Positions 47,001-56,961 of a DNA stretch of 64,000 nucleotides are shown piece by piece. The position numbers were made by a program, and so were the translations under genes. Source of the stretch: JAAOZP01 sp038848185 (GTDB lineage Archaea > Thermoproteota > EX4484-205 > JAAOZP01); the NCBI GenBank assembly GCA_038848185.1, contig JAWCNV010000012.1, positions 1 to 64,000 of the forward strand, given 5' to 3'. The notes beneath the pieces were generated by a model that did no database searches, was not told the DNA's origin, and saw only the letters and a program-made list of their open reading frames with translations. Every line of letters starts with the position of its first letter. Position 1 is the stretch's first letter.

Positions 47001-50000
47001 ATGGATCTTAAAGAGTTTAAGAATCCTCCGAAAGAATATAGGCCTTCACCCTTCTGGTCTTGGAACAACCTTCTTAACACCTGTGAGCTACGTAGACAGG
47101 TTCAGGATTTCGCGGAGAAAGGCTTCGGCGGATACTTCATGCATTCTAGAATAGGTCTAGCTACCCCATACTTGTCAGAGGAGTGGATGAAGTGTGTTGA
47201 AGCCTGTTTAGACGAGGGGTTGAAGATGAATGTTGACTCCTGGCTTTACGACGAAGATAAGTGGCCCAGCGGGTTCGCCGGGGGGATCGTGACGGCTAAG
47301 GGTGATGAATACCGGTCAAGAATGCTCGTGATGAGAGAGTTTAAGAGAGAGGATTTGGAAAAATGCTTCACAGACCCATCTATTCTAGCAGTTTTCGAAG
47401 TTAAATTCTCCTCTCCCAATTTGATCGAGTATTTTAAACGTCTTCAGGGTACTGGTGATACTACCGGAAACGGCAGGATTCTTGTTTTCAAGGTTGAAGT
47501 GGGTGAATGCAGCAACTGGTACAATGGGGAGAGCTATGCAGACCTTCTAAACCCTAGGGTTACTGAAGAATTCCTGAGGGTGACTGTCGACGAGTATGCT
47601 AAATACTTCAAAGACGAATTCGGCAAGCACATTCCAGGAATATTCACCGATGAACCCAACTTCTGCACACGCTGGGGACCCTCGGAAGAGTTGCCTTGGA
47701 CAGGAGAAATAGCTGAATACTTTCTTAGTTTAAACGGGTATGATTTGCTTAGCAAGCTTCCACTCCTATTCTTTGAGGGAGATGGTTGCAACAAAGTTAG
47801 ATACGACTTCTGGAGAACCGTTACAAAACGCTTCATCGAGTCTTGGACAATACCCTACAGTAGGAAGTGTGATGAATACGGGTTGAAGATGACTGGCCAC
47901 TACCTTTGCGAGGATAATCTTGTGATCCAGACTCGTTACATCGGTGCAGCAATGCCTCACTATGAGTACATGCATCTCCCTGGCATAGACCATCTTGGCA
48001 GAAACATTAACGATGCCTTAACTTTGAAGCAGTGTTCAAGCGTAGCCAACCAGTTTGGAAGAAAGAGAGTTCTCTGCGAAATATTCGGTTGTAGCGGGCA
48101 CAGTATGACGTTTGAAGACCAAAAATGGATCGCGGATTTCCACTTTGCTCTAGGCATTACCTTTCTCTGTCAACACCTCGTCCTCTACACTCAGAAGGGG
48201 GATGGTAAAAGAGATTTCCCGCCTACAATAAGCTATCACCAGCCGTATTGGCCTTACTACAGGCTTATGAATGATTATTTTTCAAGGGCAAGCTACCTCT
48301 GTTCTCAGGGAAGCTTCTATTCTGATATACTTGTTCTAAACCCGATAGGAAGCGTCTGGGCAACTTATGCACCGAGCCTTGTTGAAAAACATGATTCTAC
48401 ACCATGGAAGTATAATGATGCGTTTGTCAGGCTTATTGAAAACCTTCTCATGCTTCACTGGGAGTTCGATATAGGCGATGAAACAGTAATGGAAAAACAC
48501 GCTAAGGTGATGGGTGGAGGAGTAATCCGCGTTAAGGAATCTTCCTACAGGCTTGTAATCGTCCCATCATCACTAACTTGGTCGCGCAGTACTTTTAACA
48601 TGATGGTTGAATTCCTCAACTCTGGCGGAAGAGTTATTTTCTTGGGAGAAGCGCCTCGGCTTATCGATGGGGCTCCTGCTGAGGAAGAGTGGCGGAAAGC
48701 ATTATCACATCTTAATGCTGTATGCTTACCTGAAGACTTTGAAGCCTTGGATAAGGCCCTCAACAATGTTTTGCAAAGGTCAGCTAGCATTAGGGATGAA
48801 GCTGGAAAAGAGATTGGAGACATTTATCTCCAACATAGAGTAGACGAGTCTAACCATATATACTTCTTTTCAAACAGAAGTAGAAAACAACACTATAACG
48901 CGACGATTGTCTTCAAGGAGAAAGGCATAATCGATGAATTGGATCTGTTTACTGGAGAAGTCAAGAAGGTTGAAGCAACTCCTTCAGAAAAAGGGTTAAA
49001 AATCAAGGCATTATTCCCGCCAGCAGGAAGTCACGCCTACATCATAGACACATCTAAGCCAAGTGCGTTTGAGAAGGAAGAAAAATGTTCAAGTAGAATT
49101 GAGGAAAAGGTTGCGAGTCTACCCGATACTTGGATGTTTGAAAGGTTACACCTGAACTCGTTAACTCTGGATAAATGCCAGTATTCAATTAACAATGAGG
49201 AATGGAGCAACATTATGCCTGTGTGGAAGGTGAGACGTGAGGTGCTGAAGAAAGCCAGGATATCTCAGTATTCCGGAATTCAACCATGGGTCCTCATTAA
49301 AAAAGGCGCCACTGGTTCTAAAAATCTCGATCTGCGTCTTCGCACTGCCTTCAAATCAGAGTTGAAGAAAGGGAAGGTTTACTTAGTTTTAGAGAAGGCT
49401 TCTCTCTGGAAACTTGCTGTTAACGGTGTTCAAGTGTCTACTGAAACGGATGAGTGGCATTGGGATAGGCAGATGGGGAAGATAGATATAACAGACTATG
49501 TTAAAACTGGTGAAAACACTATTGAGCTTTCATGCAATTACAGTTTGGAAACACCTATAGAGGACATCTACATAACTGGGGATTTCGCAGTTAAGAAGGT
49601 TGAAGGCGAGTTCGTGTTGACGGATGAGCCTAGTTTCATAGAGTCAGGAAGCTGGGTTGACCAAGGTTACCCGTTTTACGCTGGCACGATGAGGTATAAG
49701 ACGCGGTTCAGGCTTCCAGCAGAACCTGAGGGTCAGGTGCTGGTGCGGTTTCCAAATGCCAGAGGAACCCTATTCTTGGTTTATGTGAATCATAAGGGCC
49801 CTATCCCCGTTTGCTGGAGCCCTTTGGAAGCAGACATTACAAACCTTTTGGAGAAAGGCGAAAACGAGCTGGAGATCGATGTTGTGAGCAGCCTCAGAAA
49901 CACCTTCGGTCCACTTCACCATAGGCTTGGAGATGATCTGACGTTCGTAGGTCCTGAAACATTTGTAGACGAAGCAAACTGGGTTGACGAGTACCAGTTC

Positions 50001-50057
50001 GCCCCCTATGGGTTAATGGAGGGTGCTGAAATAGTGGTTCGGAGCGCCAGCTTCTGA
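47001..50057 (+). CDS. large glycoside hydrolase, GH106-like
   Basis: 1018 residues, no signal peptide, so intracellular. The start (SPFWSWNN ... VQDFAEKGFGGYFMHSRIG) matches the alpha-L-rhamnosidase GH106-type barrel, with GIFTDEPNFC as a likely catalytic acid segment; the C-terminal part has GH2-like beta-sandwich/galactose-binding modules (about residues 750-1010). Substrate specificity within plant-like rhamnose or arabinose glycans is not certain. Followed by an arabinofuranosidase gene on the same strand. Confidence 0.7.
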   Translation: MDLKEFKNPPKEYRPSPFWSWNNLLNTCELRRQVQDFAEKGFGGYFMHSRIGLATPYLSEEWMKCVEACLDEGLKMNVDSWLYDEDKWPSGFAGGIVTAKGDEYRSRMLVMREFKREDLEKCFTDPSILAVFEVKFSSPNLIEYFKRLQGTGDTTGNGRILVFKVEVGECSNWYNGESYADLLNPRVTEEFLRVTVDEYAKYFKDEFGKHIPGIFTDEPNFCTRWGPSEELPWTGEIAEYFLSLNGYDLLSKLPLLFFEGDGCNKVRYDFWRTVTKRFIESWTIPYSRKCDEYGLKMTGHYLCEDNLVIQTRYIGAAMPHYEYMHLPGIDHLGRNINDALTLKQCSSVANQFGRKRVLCEIFGCSGHSMTFEDQKWIADFHFALGITFLCQHLVLYTQKGDGKRDFPPTISYHQPYWPYYRLMNDYFSRASYLCSQGSFYSDILVLNPIGSVWATYAPSLVEKHDSTPWKYNDAFVRLIENLLMLHWEFDIGDETVMEKHAKVMGGGVIRVKESSYRLVIVPSSLTWSRSTFNMMVEFLNSGGRVIFLGEAPRLIDGAPAEEEWRKALSHLNAVCLPEDFEALDKALNNVLQRSASIRDEAGKEIGDIYLQHRVDESNHIYFFSNRSRKQHYNATIVFKEKGIIDELDLFTGEVKKVEATPSEKGLKIKALFPPAGSHAYIIDTSKPSAFEKEEKCSSRIEEKVASLPDTWMFERLHLNSLTLDKCQYSINNEEWSNIMPVWKVRREVLKKARISQYSGIQPWVLIKKGATGSKNLDLRLRTAFKSELKKGKVYLVLEKASLWKLAVNGVQVSTETDEWHWDRQMGKIDITDYVKTGENTIELSCNYSLETPIEDIYITGDFAVKKVEGEFVLTDEPSFIESGSWVDQGYPFYAGTMRYKTRFRLPAEPEGQVLVRFPNARGTLFLVYVNHKGPIPVCWSPLEADITNLLEKGENELEIDVVSSLRNTFGPLHHRLGDDLTFVGPETFVDEANWVDEYQFAPYGLMEGAEIVVRSASF

Positions 50058-50106
50058 CAGAATAGCTTTAATTAGGGGAGACTTTTTTCTTCTGAGGTGG
50101 CTTGGT

Positions 50107-51555
50107 TTGAAATGTAAAGTGTTTGTTGACGCGACAACCCCAATCGGAGTTCTTGACAAGAGGTATTACGGCCAGTTTATAGAACACTTGGGTGAATGTA
50201 TATATGGCGGTATCTGGGTAGGTAAGGATTCCAATATACCTAATGAAAAAGGTTATCGTCTAGATGTTCTGCAGGCGGTGAGGGATTTAAAACCTCCGTT
50301 AGTAAGGTGGCCAGGTGGAAACTTTTCAAGCGGGTACCACTGGAAGGATGGTGTTGGACCTGTAAGCCAGAGGCCAAAGCGTTACGACATGGCTTGGGGA
50401 GCTGAGGAGCCGAATTTCTTCGGGACGGATGAGTTCATAGAGTGGTGTAAGCTCGTGGGCACGGAACCATTTATAGTTGTTAATGCTGGGAATGGAACAC
50501 CTGAAGAGGCTGCTCAATGGGTTGAATACTGTAATTCAGCCAGAGATACTTGTAATGCCTCTCTCAGACATCGGTATGGGCATAAAGAACCCTATGGCGT
50601 TAAGCTGTGGGGAATTGGCAACGAGCTGTATGGAGAATGGCAAATAGGGTTCTGCAAGGATGGTAGTGAATGTGCTAGGAGGACTGTGGAGTATGCGAAT
50701 GAGATGCTTAAAGTCGACCCGAACATAGAGCTCGTGGCGGTTGGCTGTGAAGACCCCGAGTGGAACCTAGAGATGATTAAAGGAGCCGGAAAATATTTTG
50801 ACTACCTGTCTATTCATATCTACATTTTTGATGATAAACCGTATAGGGAGTTGGTTGCTATCCCATTAGACATTGAGCAAAGGCTTAGGAATGTTCATGG
50901 TCTAATTAAGGATGTTAGAAAAAAATATGGAATAAAGAAGGAAATAAAAATAGCGTTCGACGAATGGAATGTCTGGTATCCCGAGGCTAAGGTACCCTTG
51001 CTTACGCAGGTGACCAGCATTAAGGACGCCGTTTTCACAGCAGGAGTCTTAAACGCTCTTCAAAGGCTTTGCAACATCGTTCCCATAAGCACCTTCGCCC
51101 AAACCGTAAACGTTCTTCCACTTATAATAGCGACTAAAGATGGACGTATGGTTCTAACACCTCAACATCTCGTTTTCAGAATGTACGGCAACAACAGAGG
51201 GGTTAACGTTCTAAATACTTCTACAGACTCAGAAATATACATGTCCAACGAGGTCGGCGGATACGTGCCTTTCGTTGATGTTTCTGCAACTATTTCAGAA
51301 GACAGGAAAACTCTCTACCTTTATGCTTTAAACAGAAGTGATGAAGAAGGCGTTGAGCTTCAATTGGTTTTAAAAGGGTTTAATCCTAGAAGCGGAATAC
51401 ACCAATTCATTGCCGGGGAATCAGCAGAGGATAAGAATACGCTTGAAAACCCAGACAGGATTAGAATAGAGGAATCTAAGATCGAAACAGTTGGAAGAGA
51501 ATTGAACATCGAGCTGAAACCGCATTCAGTTAACGTCGTAAGATTTTACGATTAG
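50107..51555 (+). CDS. alpha-L-arabinofuranosidase (GH51)
   Basis: Releases L-arabinose from oligosaccharides. Motifs: YGQFIEHLGECIYGGIWVG, VRWPGGNFSSGYHW, acid/base Glu in WGIGNELYGEW and nucleophile Glu in AFDEWNVWYPEA; C-terminal beta-sandwich. 482 residues, cytoplasmic. TTG 50107 preceded by GAGGTGG. With the GH106-like gene it suggests uptake and breakdown of plant-derived oligosaccharides. Confidence 0.95.
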   Translation: MKCKVFVDATTPIGVLDKRYYGQFIEHLGECIYGGIWVGKDSNIPNEKGYRLDVLQAVRDLKPPLVRWPGGNFSSGYHWKDGVGPVSQRPKRYDMAWGAEEPNFFGTDEFIEWCKLVGTEPFIVVNAGNGTPEEAAQWVEYCNSARDTCNASLRHRYGHKEPYGVKLWGIGNELYGEWQIGFCKDGSECARRTVEYANEMLKVDPNIELVAVGCEDPEWNLEMIKGAGKYFDYLSIHIYIFDDKPYRELVAIPLDIEQRLRNVHGLIKDVRKKYGIKKEIKIAFDEWNVWYPEAKVPLLTQVTSIKDAVFTAGVLNALQRLCNIVPISTFAQTVNVLPLIIATKDGRMVLTPQHLVFRMYGNNRGVNVLNTSTDSEIYMSNEVGGYVPFVDVSATISEDRKTLYLYALNRSDEEGVELQLVLKGFNPRSGIHQFIAGESAEDKNTLENPDRIRIEESKIETVGRELNIELKPHSVNVVRFYD

Positions 51556-51623
51556 TTTTTAAGCTGGTGGCAATACTATCACTGTTCCAAAAAATCAAAC
51601 ACACGTTTTCTCGCCCTGAAAAA

Positions 51624-51983
51624 CTAATGGGTAGACATGCTCTTTCTAATCTCGTCTAAGTTCTTTCTAGCATCTGGAGCCAGTTTAAAGAAGCTTTCAA
51701 GCTTCTCACATGGGTATTCTTCACAGTAGGCACAATTCTGAACTTTTCTACCTTGACCGCACTTCCTTATCTCGCAAGTCCTACAATAGTTGAATACTCT
51801 TTCTCCTGCCGACAGGCAGCTGTCGCAATTAATATCCTCAGGCTTGAAGGAGCCGCCAAACTCCTTTGACCAGAGTTCCGCCACTCTCTTCCGTTCAATA
51901 TCATCGTTCTTCTGAGTTGCCAGAAAAGCGGGGCAATTCGAGCATATTAAACCACAATACGCAATTAACTTATCCATAAACAT
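51624..51983 (-). CDS. DUF3795 family cysteine-rich protein
   Basis: 119 residues with many Cys in pairs: YCGLICSNCPAF, CDSCLS, YCRTCEIRKCG, CAYCEEYPCEKL. Matches DUF3795, a small zinc- or FeS-binding family of unknown function. Confidence 0.88.
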   Translation of the reverse strand: MFMDKLIAYCGLICSNCPAFLATQKNDDIERKRVAELWSKEFGGSFKPEDINCDSCLSAGERVFNYCRTCEIRKCGQGRKVQNCAYCEEYPCEKLESFFKLAPDARKNLDEIRKSMSTH

Positions 51984-52145
51984 CTCTTAAACGCCACGTT
52001 TAAGCTTTTGAAACCAGTGCAAGTAAAAGAAGCGTGTTAACATACAGTAAGCAAGCATTACTTCCCCGTAAAACCGACTTGCCTTTCAAAAGTTTTGAAA
52101 AGATAGAGTTAAGTAAGGTCCATATTGAACCCGTAAAGGGGTGCA

Positions 52146-53027
52146 ATGAGTTCAAAGGTTAAAATGATTGACACATACGAAGATTTCTTGACCTATTGGT
52201 CCACCGCTTCCTCAATGGGCGTGGAGCGTCAAATCTATTTTTGGCAGATGTCCTACATGGAGAAGTACCCTGAGTTGCTGAGGAAACAATTGGAGAACTA
52301 TGAGGATGCGGACTTAGACTGGAGGACAGTTGCAAAAGAGAAGGTTTTCTCAAAGCTTTCAGAGTACATCCCCCTAATGAGCGAGGCCAGGAAGAACATT
52401 CTCACTGTTTACGAGCCGGTTTGCCGCAGAGCATATGACACACTGCAGCTGGATTTCAGTATGATTCTGGTTATATACGTTGGTATTGGATGCGGAGCCG
52501 GCTGGGCAACAATGTACGAAGGGTTGCCTGCAGTGCTTTTAGGGCTGGAGAATATTGTAGAATCGGGATGGCATGGTGAGAATAGGCTTCAAGGTCTTAT
52601 AGCTCACGAAATCGGGCACCTCGCCCACATGGTGTGGCGGAACGAGTGGGAATGTTTCGAAGAGATGGAGCGGGATCCCTTGTTCCAACTTTACAGCGAA
52701 GGCTTCGCCCAAAGATGTGAACATATTATCATGGGAAGGGAGAGTTGGCATCAGGCGCAGGATGAAGACTGGAGTAACTGGTGTGAGTCGCATAGAAGTT
52801 GGCTGGCGGGAGAATTCTTAAGAAAGCTGGAGGCTCCGTCTCAGGTACGAGACTTCTTCGGATCTTGGTTCAATATTCGGGGGAGGAAGCAGACGGGCTA
52901 TTTCCTCGGTCACGAGTTCATCAGAAGCCTGGAGGAGAAGCGTTCGCTAAGGGAGATTGCACTCTTAAAGGAGGGGGAAGTGAAGGAACAGGTTATCCTA
53001 TTCCTGAAGGATGAGAGCGGCATGTAA
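52146..53027 (+). CDS. zinc metallopeptidase-like protein (HExxH)
   Basis: 293 residues. LIAHEIGHLAHMVW is a gluzincin HExxH site; the Glu in YSEGFAQ, about 35 residues later, is the likely third ligand. No signal peptide. Family not precisely identified; resembles intracellular M1-clan-like or DUF2268-type peptidases. Confidence 0.75.
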   Translation: MSSKVKMIDTYEDFLTYWSTASSMGVERQIYFWQMSYMEKYPELLRKQLENYEDADLDWRTVAKEKVFSKLSEYIPLMSEARKNILTVYEPVCRRAYDTLQLDFSMILVIYVGIGCGAGWATMYEGLPAVLLGLENIVESGWHGENRLQGLIAHEIGHLAHMVWRNEWECFEEMERDPLFQLYSEGFAQRCEHIIMGRESWHQAQDEDWSNWCESHRSWLAGEFLRKLEAPSQVRDFFGSWFNIRGRKQTGYFLGHEFIRSLEEKRSLREIALLKEGEVKEQVILFLKDESGM

Positions 53028-53112
53028 CAGTGGCTGTCTTGAATTAAAATTCGCCTAAAACCAGTTTGCCGAGACCAAAATAGATATTAGCACTTCCTGC
53101 CTATAGAGAGCT

Positions 53113-53550
53113 ATGCTACTTCTTCAAGTATTGGAGGCTCTTTTTCAGGCTCCACGCTGGAAAGCAAAATACGTTGGAGACCTTCCCCAGGGGATAAAGG
53201 AGGTTGTTAGAGAAACCTTCGAATGCTTCAGCATCACTTTCTCAAGCAAGCTGGACGCTGAAAGGATGAAGAAGATATGTATTGAATATGGCTTCCTAGT
53301 CAAGGAGAAGGATAGTAGGATAGAGAATATTTATGACCAGTTTGGCGTGCTGATAGAAACCCGCGTCTTAGAATGGTTCTATCCTTTCAGAATCGTGGAC
53401 TCTGACGGAGGGATAGTTTTATTCGCGGACCCGGAAGACCAGAACAAAATATACATGATTCCGCTTACAGCAGTACAAAAAACTATAAGGTTGAGGGAGA
53501 GCATAATAAAAGCAGTTGAAAAGTACAGAGTGGAAAAATACGGTCAGTAA
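53113..53550 (+). CDS. hypothetical protein
   Basis: 145 residues, soluble, alternating helix and strand (FSITFSSKLDAERMKKI, IVLFADPEDQNKIYMIPL). ATG 53113, same strand as the metallopeptidase. No motif recognised. Confidence 0.6.
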   Translation: MLLLQVLEALFQAPRWKAKYVGDLPQGIKEVVRETFECFSITFSSKLDAERMKKICIEYGFLVKEKDSRIENIYDQFGVLIETRVLEWFYPFRIVDSDGGIVLFADPEDQNKIYMIPLTAVQKTIRLRESIIKAVEKYRVEKYGQ

Positions 53551-53628
53551 GCAAATAAACCGCCGGCTTAAAAAGAACGTGGGCCAGTAGCAGCCTGCTT
53601 AGAACCCCTTTTGCCACAGGATGCCTGC

Positions 53629-54096
53629 CTACTGAGTTATCTGTGCGCAGAATTGCCTAACTAAGTCAGCATACTCGCCAGTTTCAACCTGCCTCCTCTT
53701 CAGCATAAGTGTTGCAACCGGTTTCCTGCCGCAAAGGGCTTCCATGTCTTTTAATGCGTTGCTCTCGGAACCGTATTGGGTGCAGAAGAACGCGACTTGT
53801 TTGAAGCGATCTCTGTATTCCACCATGTACGTTCTAGTAGGCGTGGACACGGTGTTGTTCCAAACAGGAGTGCCGATTATTGTAACGCCGTACAGCTCAG
53901 GAGACTTCTCAGGCTTATCTATTTTTGTAAGCTTATTCAAAGTCGCATCCCTGCCTGAACTTAGCCAGCCTAAGACACCGGACCTGTTCTTCAAATCCCG
54001 TATTTCTTCAACATCGCATTTTAAAACTTCTACAATGGATGCTGCGACCTTCCTCGTGGTTCCTGTCCTAGAATAGTAGACAACAAGCGGTTTCAT
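53629..54096 (-). CDS. flavodoxin-family protein
   Basis: FMN-binding fold: VVYYSRTGTTRKVAASIVE (phosphate loop), TIIGTPVWNNTVSTPTRTY and VAFFCTQYGSES. The frame is open to 54165, but ATG 54096 fits the family start. The upstream stretch carries a promoter (TTTATACTATAATAC, about 54176-54190) and a palindrome at 54105-54121. Confidence 0.88.
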   Translation of the reverse strand: MKPLVVYYSRTGTTRKVAASIVEVLKCDVEEIRDLKNRSGVLGWLSSGRDATLNKLTKIDKPEKSPELYGVTIIGTPVWNNTVSTPTRTYMVEYRDRFKQVAFFCTQYGSESNALKDMEALCGRKPVATLMLKRRQVETGEYADLVRQFCAQITQ

Positions 54097-54104
54097 ATCT
54101 GGCA

Positions 54105-54121
54105 GGGTATAAAATATACCC
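54105..54121 (-). promoter_or_regulatory. 17-bp palindrome in the flavodoxin leader
   Basis: GGGTATAAAATATACCC is a perfect dyad (7 + 3 + 7) nine bases before the flavodoxin ATG. It overlaps a TATA-like core, so it could be an operator or an alternative promoter. Confidence 0.55.
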
Positions 54122-54181
54122 ACATTATTATAAAGCTTATGTCCGTATCCTGAGAACCAACCCACAGTATTATAGTATAAA

Positions 54182-54295
54182 CTATTTTTTAATCCTGATT
54201 ATTCTAAAGGATATGTCATTAAGTGGGGATATCTCTATCGCAATCCTGCCGTTAGAGGACTCCACTTCGATAGGCCAAGTTCTTTCTCCGAGCAC
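54182..54295 (-). CDS. possible 37-residue protein
   Basis: GTG start 54295, about 15-20 bases after a TATA-like ACTATAAAG. Sequence reads LGERTWPIEVESSNGRIAI then beta-rich residues to RIKK; looks coding but is very short and could be the end of a decayed gene. Divergent from the following gene's start region. Confidence 0.3.
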   Translation of the reverse strand: MLGERTWPIEVESSNGRIAIEISPLNDISFRIIRIKK

Positions 54296-54337
54296 TAGCA
54301 GTAAACTTTATAGTCTGAATAAGAAGATTAAAACAGA

Positions 54338-55144
54338 TTGAATAGATGGCGCATGGTGCTCATTATTCTAATCTTCGGGGCTATTCTGGCTTCAATAGTC
54401 TTAGCAGCTGTTCTATTCCAATCATCTTGGAAATCGGTGGTGGAGAAACTATATTCAGTTGAATTATCTCCAAGGAAAGTGGCTTTCATCCATCTTGGTT
54501 ACAGTGGCGTGATTCTGAGAACTATGAATTTCACCATAGGTATAGATGTCGCCAACCTGTTAAGTGAGAAGGATATTCAGAATATTGGTAAGATGGATTT
54601 ACTAGTGTACACCCATATTCACGGCGATCACTTCAATGCTGCCATAGCTCAGGAAATATACGAGAAGACTGGATGCTTCATTGCAGCTGAACAAGCTGTC
54701 TACAATGCATTATCAAACGTAGTTCCTGACGGGAAGCTTGTTAGGCTCCAAGGAGGAGAATCGAGGGAAATCTATCTGCAGACAGGGAAAATAGTTCTCC
54801 GCTCTATTTACGGAGTTCATCCTGTGCAGATAATACTATTCATGGTAGAGGCTGATGGCATACGGGTCTTTCACGGCGGGGACTCAGGATACTCTCAATC
54901 AATAAAAGACTTGGGACATGCTGACATAGCTTTCCTGCCGACTGGTGATCCATCACCTACTGCAAGCCCTGAGGGTGCAGTGAAAATGGCTTTAGATCTT
55001 TCTCCAAAAGTCATAGTGTTATTTCATGGAAGTTCAGCTCAACATAATTCATTTATTGATGAGGCAAGGTCAAGCCTGACTGCCGAGGTTATCCAAGCAG
55101 AAACTGGAAAAGTTTATGTGAAAGATATTTCGCCTCAGTCCTAG
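54338..55144 (+). CDS. metallo-beta-lactamase-fold hydrolase, membrane-anchored
   Basis: 268 residues: an N-terminal membrane segment (VLIILIFGAILASIVLAAVLF) followed by an MBL domain with YTHIHGDHFNAAIA (HxHxDH), HGGDSGYS and LFHGSSAQHNS. Resembles the UlaG/YcbL-like group; exported or outward-facing. TTG 54338 or ATG 54353 start. Confidence 0.82.
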   Translation: MNRWRMVLIILIFGAILASIVLAAVLFQSSWKSVVEKLYSVELSPRKVAFIHLGYSGVILRTMNFTIGIDVANLLSEKDIQNIGKMDLLVYTHIHGDHFNAAIAQEIYEKTGCFIAAEQAVYNALSNVVPDGKLVRLQGGESREIYLQTGKIVLRSIYGVHPVQIILFMVEADGIRVFHGGDSGYSQSIKDLGHADIAFLPTGDPSPTASPEGAVKMALDLSPKVIVLFHGSSAQHNSFIDEARSSLTAEVIQAETGKVYVKDISPQS

Positions 55145-55382
55145 TTCAGGCTGTTTAATCAAGACTTATATTTCATTAATTCGGTTGCTGCATGCATCTA
55201 ACCTTATTCAAAGTATCTTGCTAACATGAGCTTAGGCTGTGGCTCTGGAAGAAGCGCGTGATGGGCATGTGAAAAAATATGGCTAGTAAATCAACCCTTA
55301 AAACACTGTATCCTCTGGATAAGTAAAAAGCTTTTAAAGCTCGAGGGATTAATAAGTAGGTTATTTAAGGTAAGTCCCTGGG
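55145..55382. other. intergenic region upstream of rtcB
   Basis: No ORF. TATA-like GGTTATTTAAGG at about 55358-55369 serves rtcB. Confidence 0.45.
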
Positions 55383-55434
55383 AAGGGGTCATCCGGGGAA
55401 ATAAGAGCCCTAAAGGGTGATCCCGAGAAATGAG
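55383..55434 (+). repeat. imperfect tandem duplication over the rtcB start
   Basis: 55383-55405 and 55412-55434 are 23-base copies with 18 identical positions. The second includes the Shine-Dalgarno GGGTGATC and the ATG; the first has GGGGTCATC and ATA in the same places, a defective copy of the initiation site. Confidence 0.5.
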
Positions 55435-56878
55435 TTACAAGTTTGAGAAGATTTCAGATGTAGAGTACCGTGTAGATATGGGTGTCAAAAAAGGTATGCG
55501 AGTTCCCCTAAAAATCTTCGCGAACGAAACATTACTACAGAAGATGACTCAGGATAAAACAGTGGAGCAAGGGTTGAATGTGGCAACGCTTCCAGGAATA
55601 TATAAGAGTTCGATCATTCTTCCCGATGGACATGAGGGTTATGGGTTCCCAATAGGAGGAGTCGGTGCGTTCGATGTTAAAGAAGGGGTTGTTTCACCCG
55701 GTGGCGTGGGATATGACATCAACTGCGGCGTGCGGCTCCTGTTGACAAATCTAAATATTGATAATGTTAAGCCTGTTTTAAGAGAATTACTTGACGAGAT
55801 TTTCCATAATGTTCCTTCTGGGCTGGGTTCTGAAGGTAAGCTCAGAATAAGCTTCGATGAGCTTGACAATGCTGTGAAGGAAGGTGTTGGCTGGGCTATT
55901 AGACGGGGGTACGGGTGGAAGGAGGACTCGGAGTTCATTGAGGAGAACGGTTGTCTACGCGGGGCTGATCCAAGCAGGGTTAGTGTTACTGCTAAGAGGC
56001 GTGGTCTTCCTCAGCTTGGTAGTCTAGGTAGTGGTAACCATTTTCTTGAGATTGATGCTGTGGAACGTATTATGGATGAAGAGGTTGCTAGGGGTTTCGG
56101 AATCGAGAGGGCTGGCCAAATCATGGTTCTCATACATACTGGAAGCAGGGGTTACGGCCACCAGATTTGCAGCGACTATCTTAAGACTATAGAGGCTGCC
56201 AGCAGGAAGTATAATATTTGGCTTCCTGACAGGGAGCTTGCCGCTGTTCCGGTTGAGAGTCCTGAGGCCAAGGACTATTTTGCTGCGATGGCTTGCGCCG
56301 TCAACTATGCGTTTCTAAACAGGCAGGTTATCACTCACTGGGTTAGGGAGAGTTTTGCTAACGTCTTCAAAAGCGATGCTTCCGAATTCGGTCTGAACAT
56401 TCTCTACGATGTTGCCCACAATATTGCTAAGACCGAGGATCATAAGGTTAATGGTGAAAGGAAAAAAGTTGTTGTCCACAGGAAGGGTGCTACCAGATCC
56501 TTCCCGCCGGGTAGCGAGCATATTCCTCTTAAATACAGGTCCTACGGTCAACCGGTTCTGATCCCAGGTTCAATGGGTTCTGCAAGCTGGGTTCTCGTCG
56601 GGACTGAGAAAGCGATGGAGGCTAGTTTTGGCTCCACTGCACATGGTGCTGGAAGAATGTTAAGCAGGCATGAAGCCATGCGGAGGTTCACAAGCAGGCA
56701 GATCAGAGGAATGCTTGAGGAGAGGGGTGTCTACCTCAGGGTTGCAGACATGAATCTTGTTGCTGAGGAAGCGCCTGGAGCCTACAAAGATCCTGATATC
56801 GTGGTTGATGTTACTCATCGTGCAGGGATTTCACGTAAGGTTGCTCGACTGGTGCCCTTGGGTGTTGTTAAAGGCTAG
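55430..56878 (+). CDS. rtcB: RNA-splicing ligase RtcB
   Basis: Joins 2',3'-cyclic phosphate and 5'-OH ends after BHB cleavage, using GTP and Mn. Visible: LPDGHEGYGFPIGGV, GYDINCGVRLL (metal-binding Cys), LGSLGSGNHFLEID, the second metal region VLIHTGSRGYGHQIC and the C-terminal guanylylation His region FGSTAHGAGRMLSR. 482 residues, full length, no intein. It is the ligase needed for every intron proposed in this window. Confidence 0.97.
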   Translation: MSYKFEKISDVEYRVDMGVKKGMRVPLKIFANETLLQKMTQDKTVEQGLNVATLPGIYKSSIILPDGHEGYGFPIGGVGAFDVKEGVVSPGGVGYDINCGVRLLLTNLNIDNVKPVLRELLDEIFHNVPSGLGSEGKLRISFDELDNAVKEGVGWAIRRGYGWKEDSEFIEENGCLRGADPSRVSVTAKRRGLPQLGSLGSGNHFLEIDAVERIMDEEVARGFGIERAGQIMVLIHTGSRGYGHQICSDYLKTIEAASRKYNIWLPDRELAAVPVESPEAKDYFAAMACAVNYAFLNRQVITHWVRESFANVFKSDASEFGLNILYDVAHNIAKTEDHKVNGERKKVVVHRKGATRSFPPGSEHIPLKYRSYGQPVLIPGSMGSASWVLVGTEKAMEASFGSTAHGAGRMLSRHEAMRRFTSRQIRGMLEERGVYLRVADMNLVAEEAPGAYKDPDIVVDVTHRAGISRKVARLVPLGVVKG

Positions 56879-56961
56879 TGAAACATACTTTGTACTGAAA
56901 TAAGCCCCTTCAAGAATGACAATGAATAGTTTTAAGCACTAAATCGTTCAGCAACTTTCTA

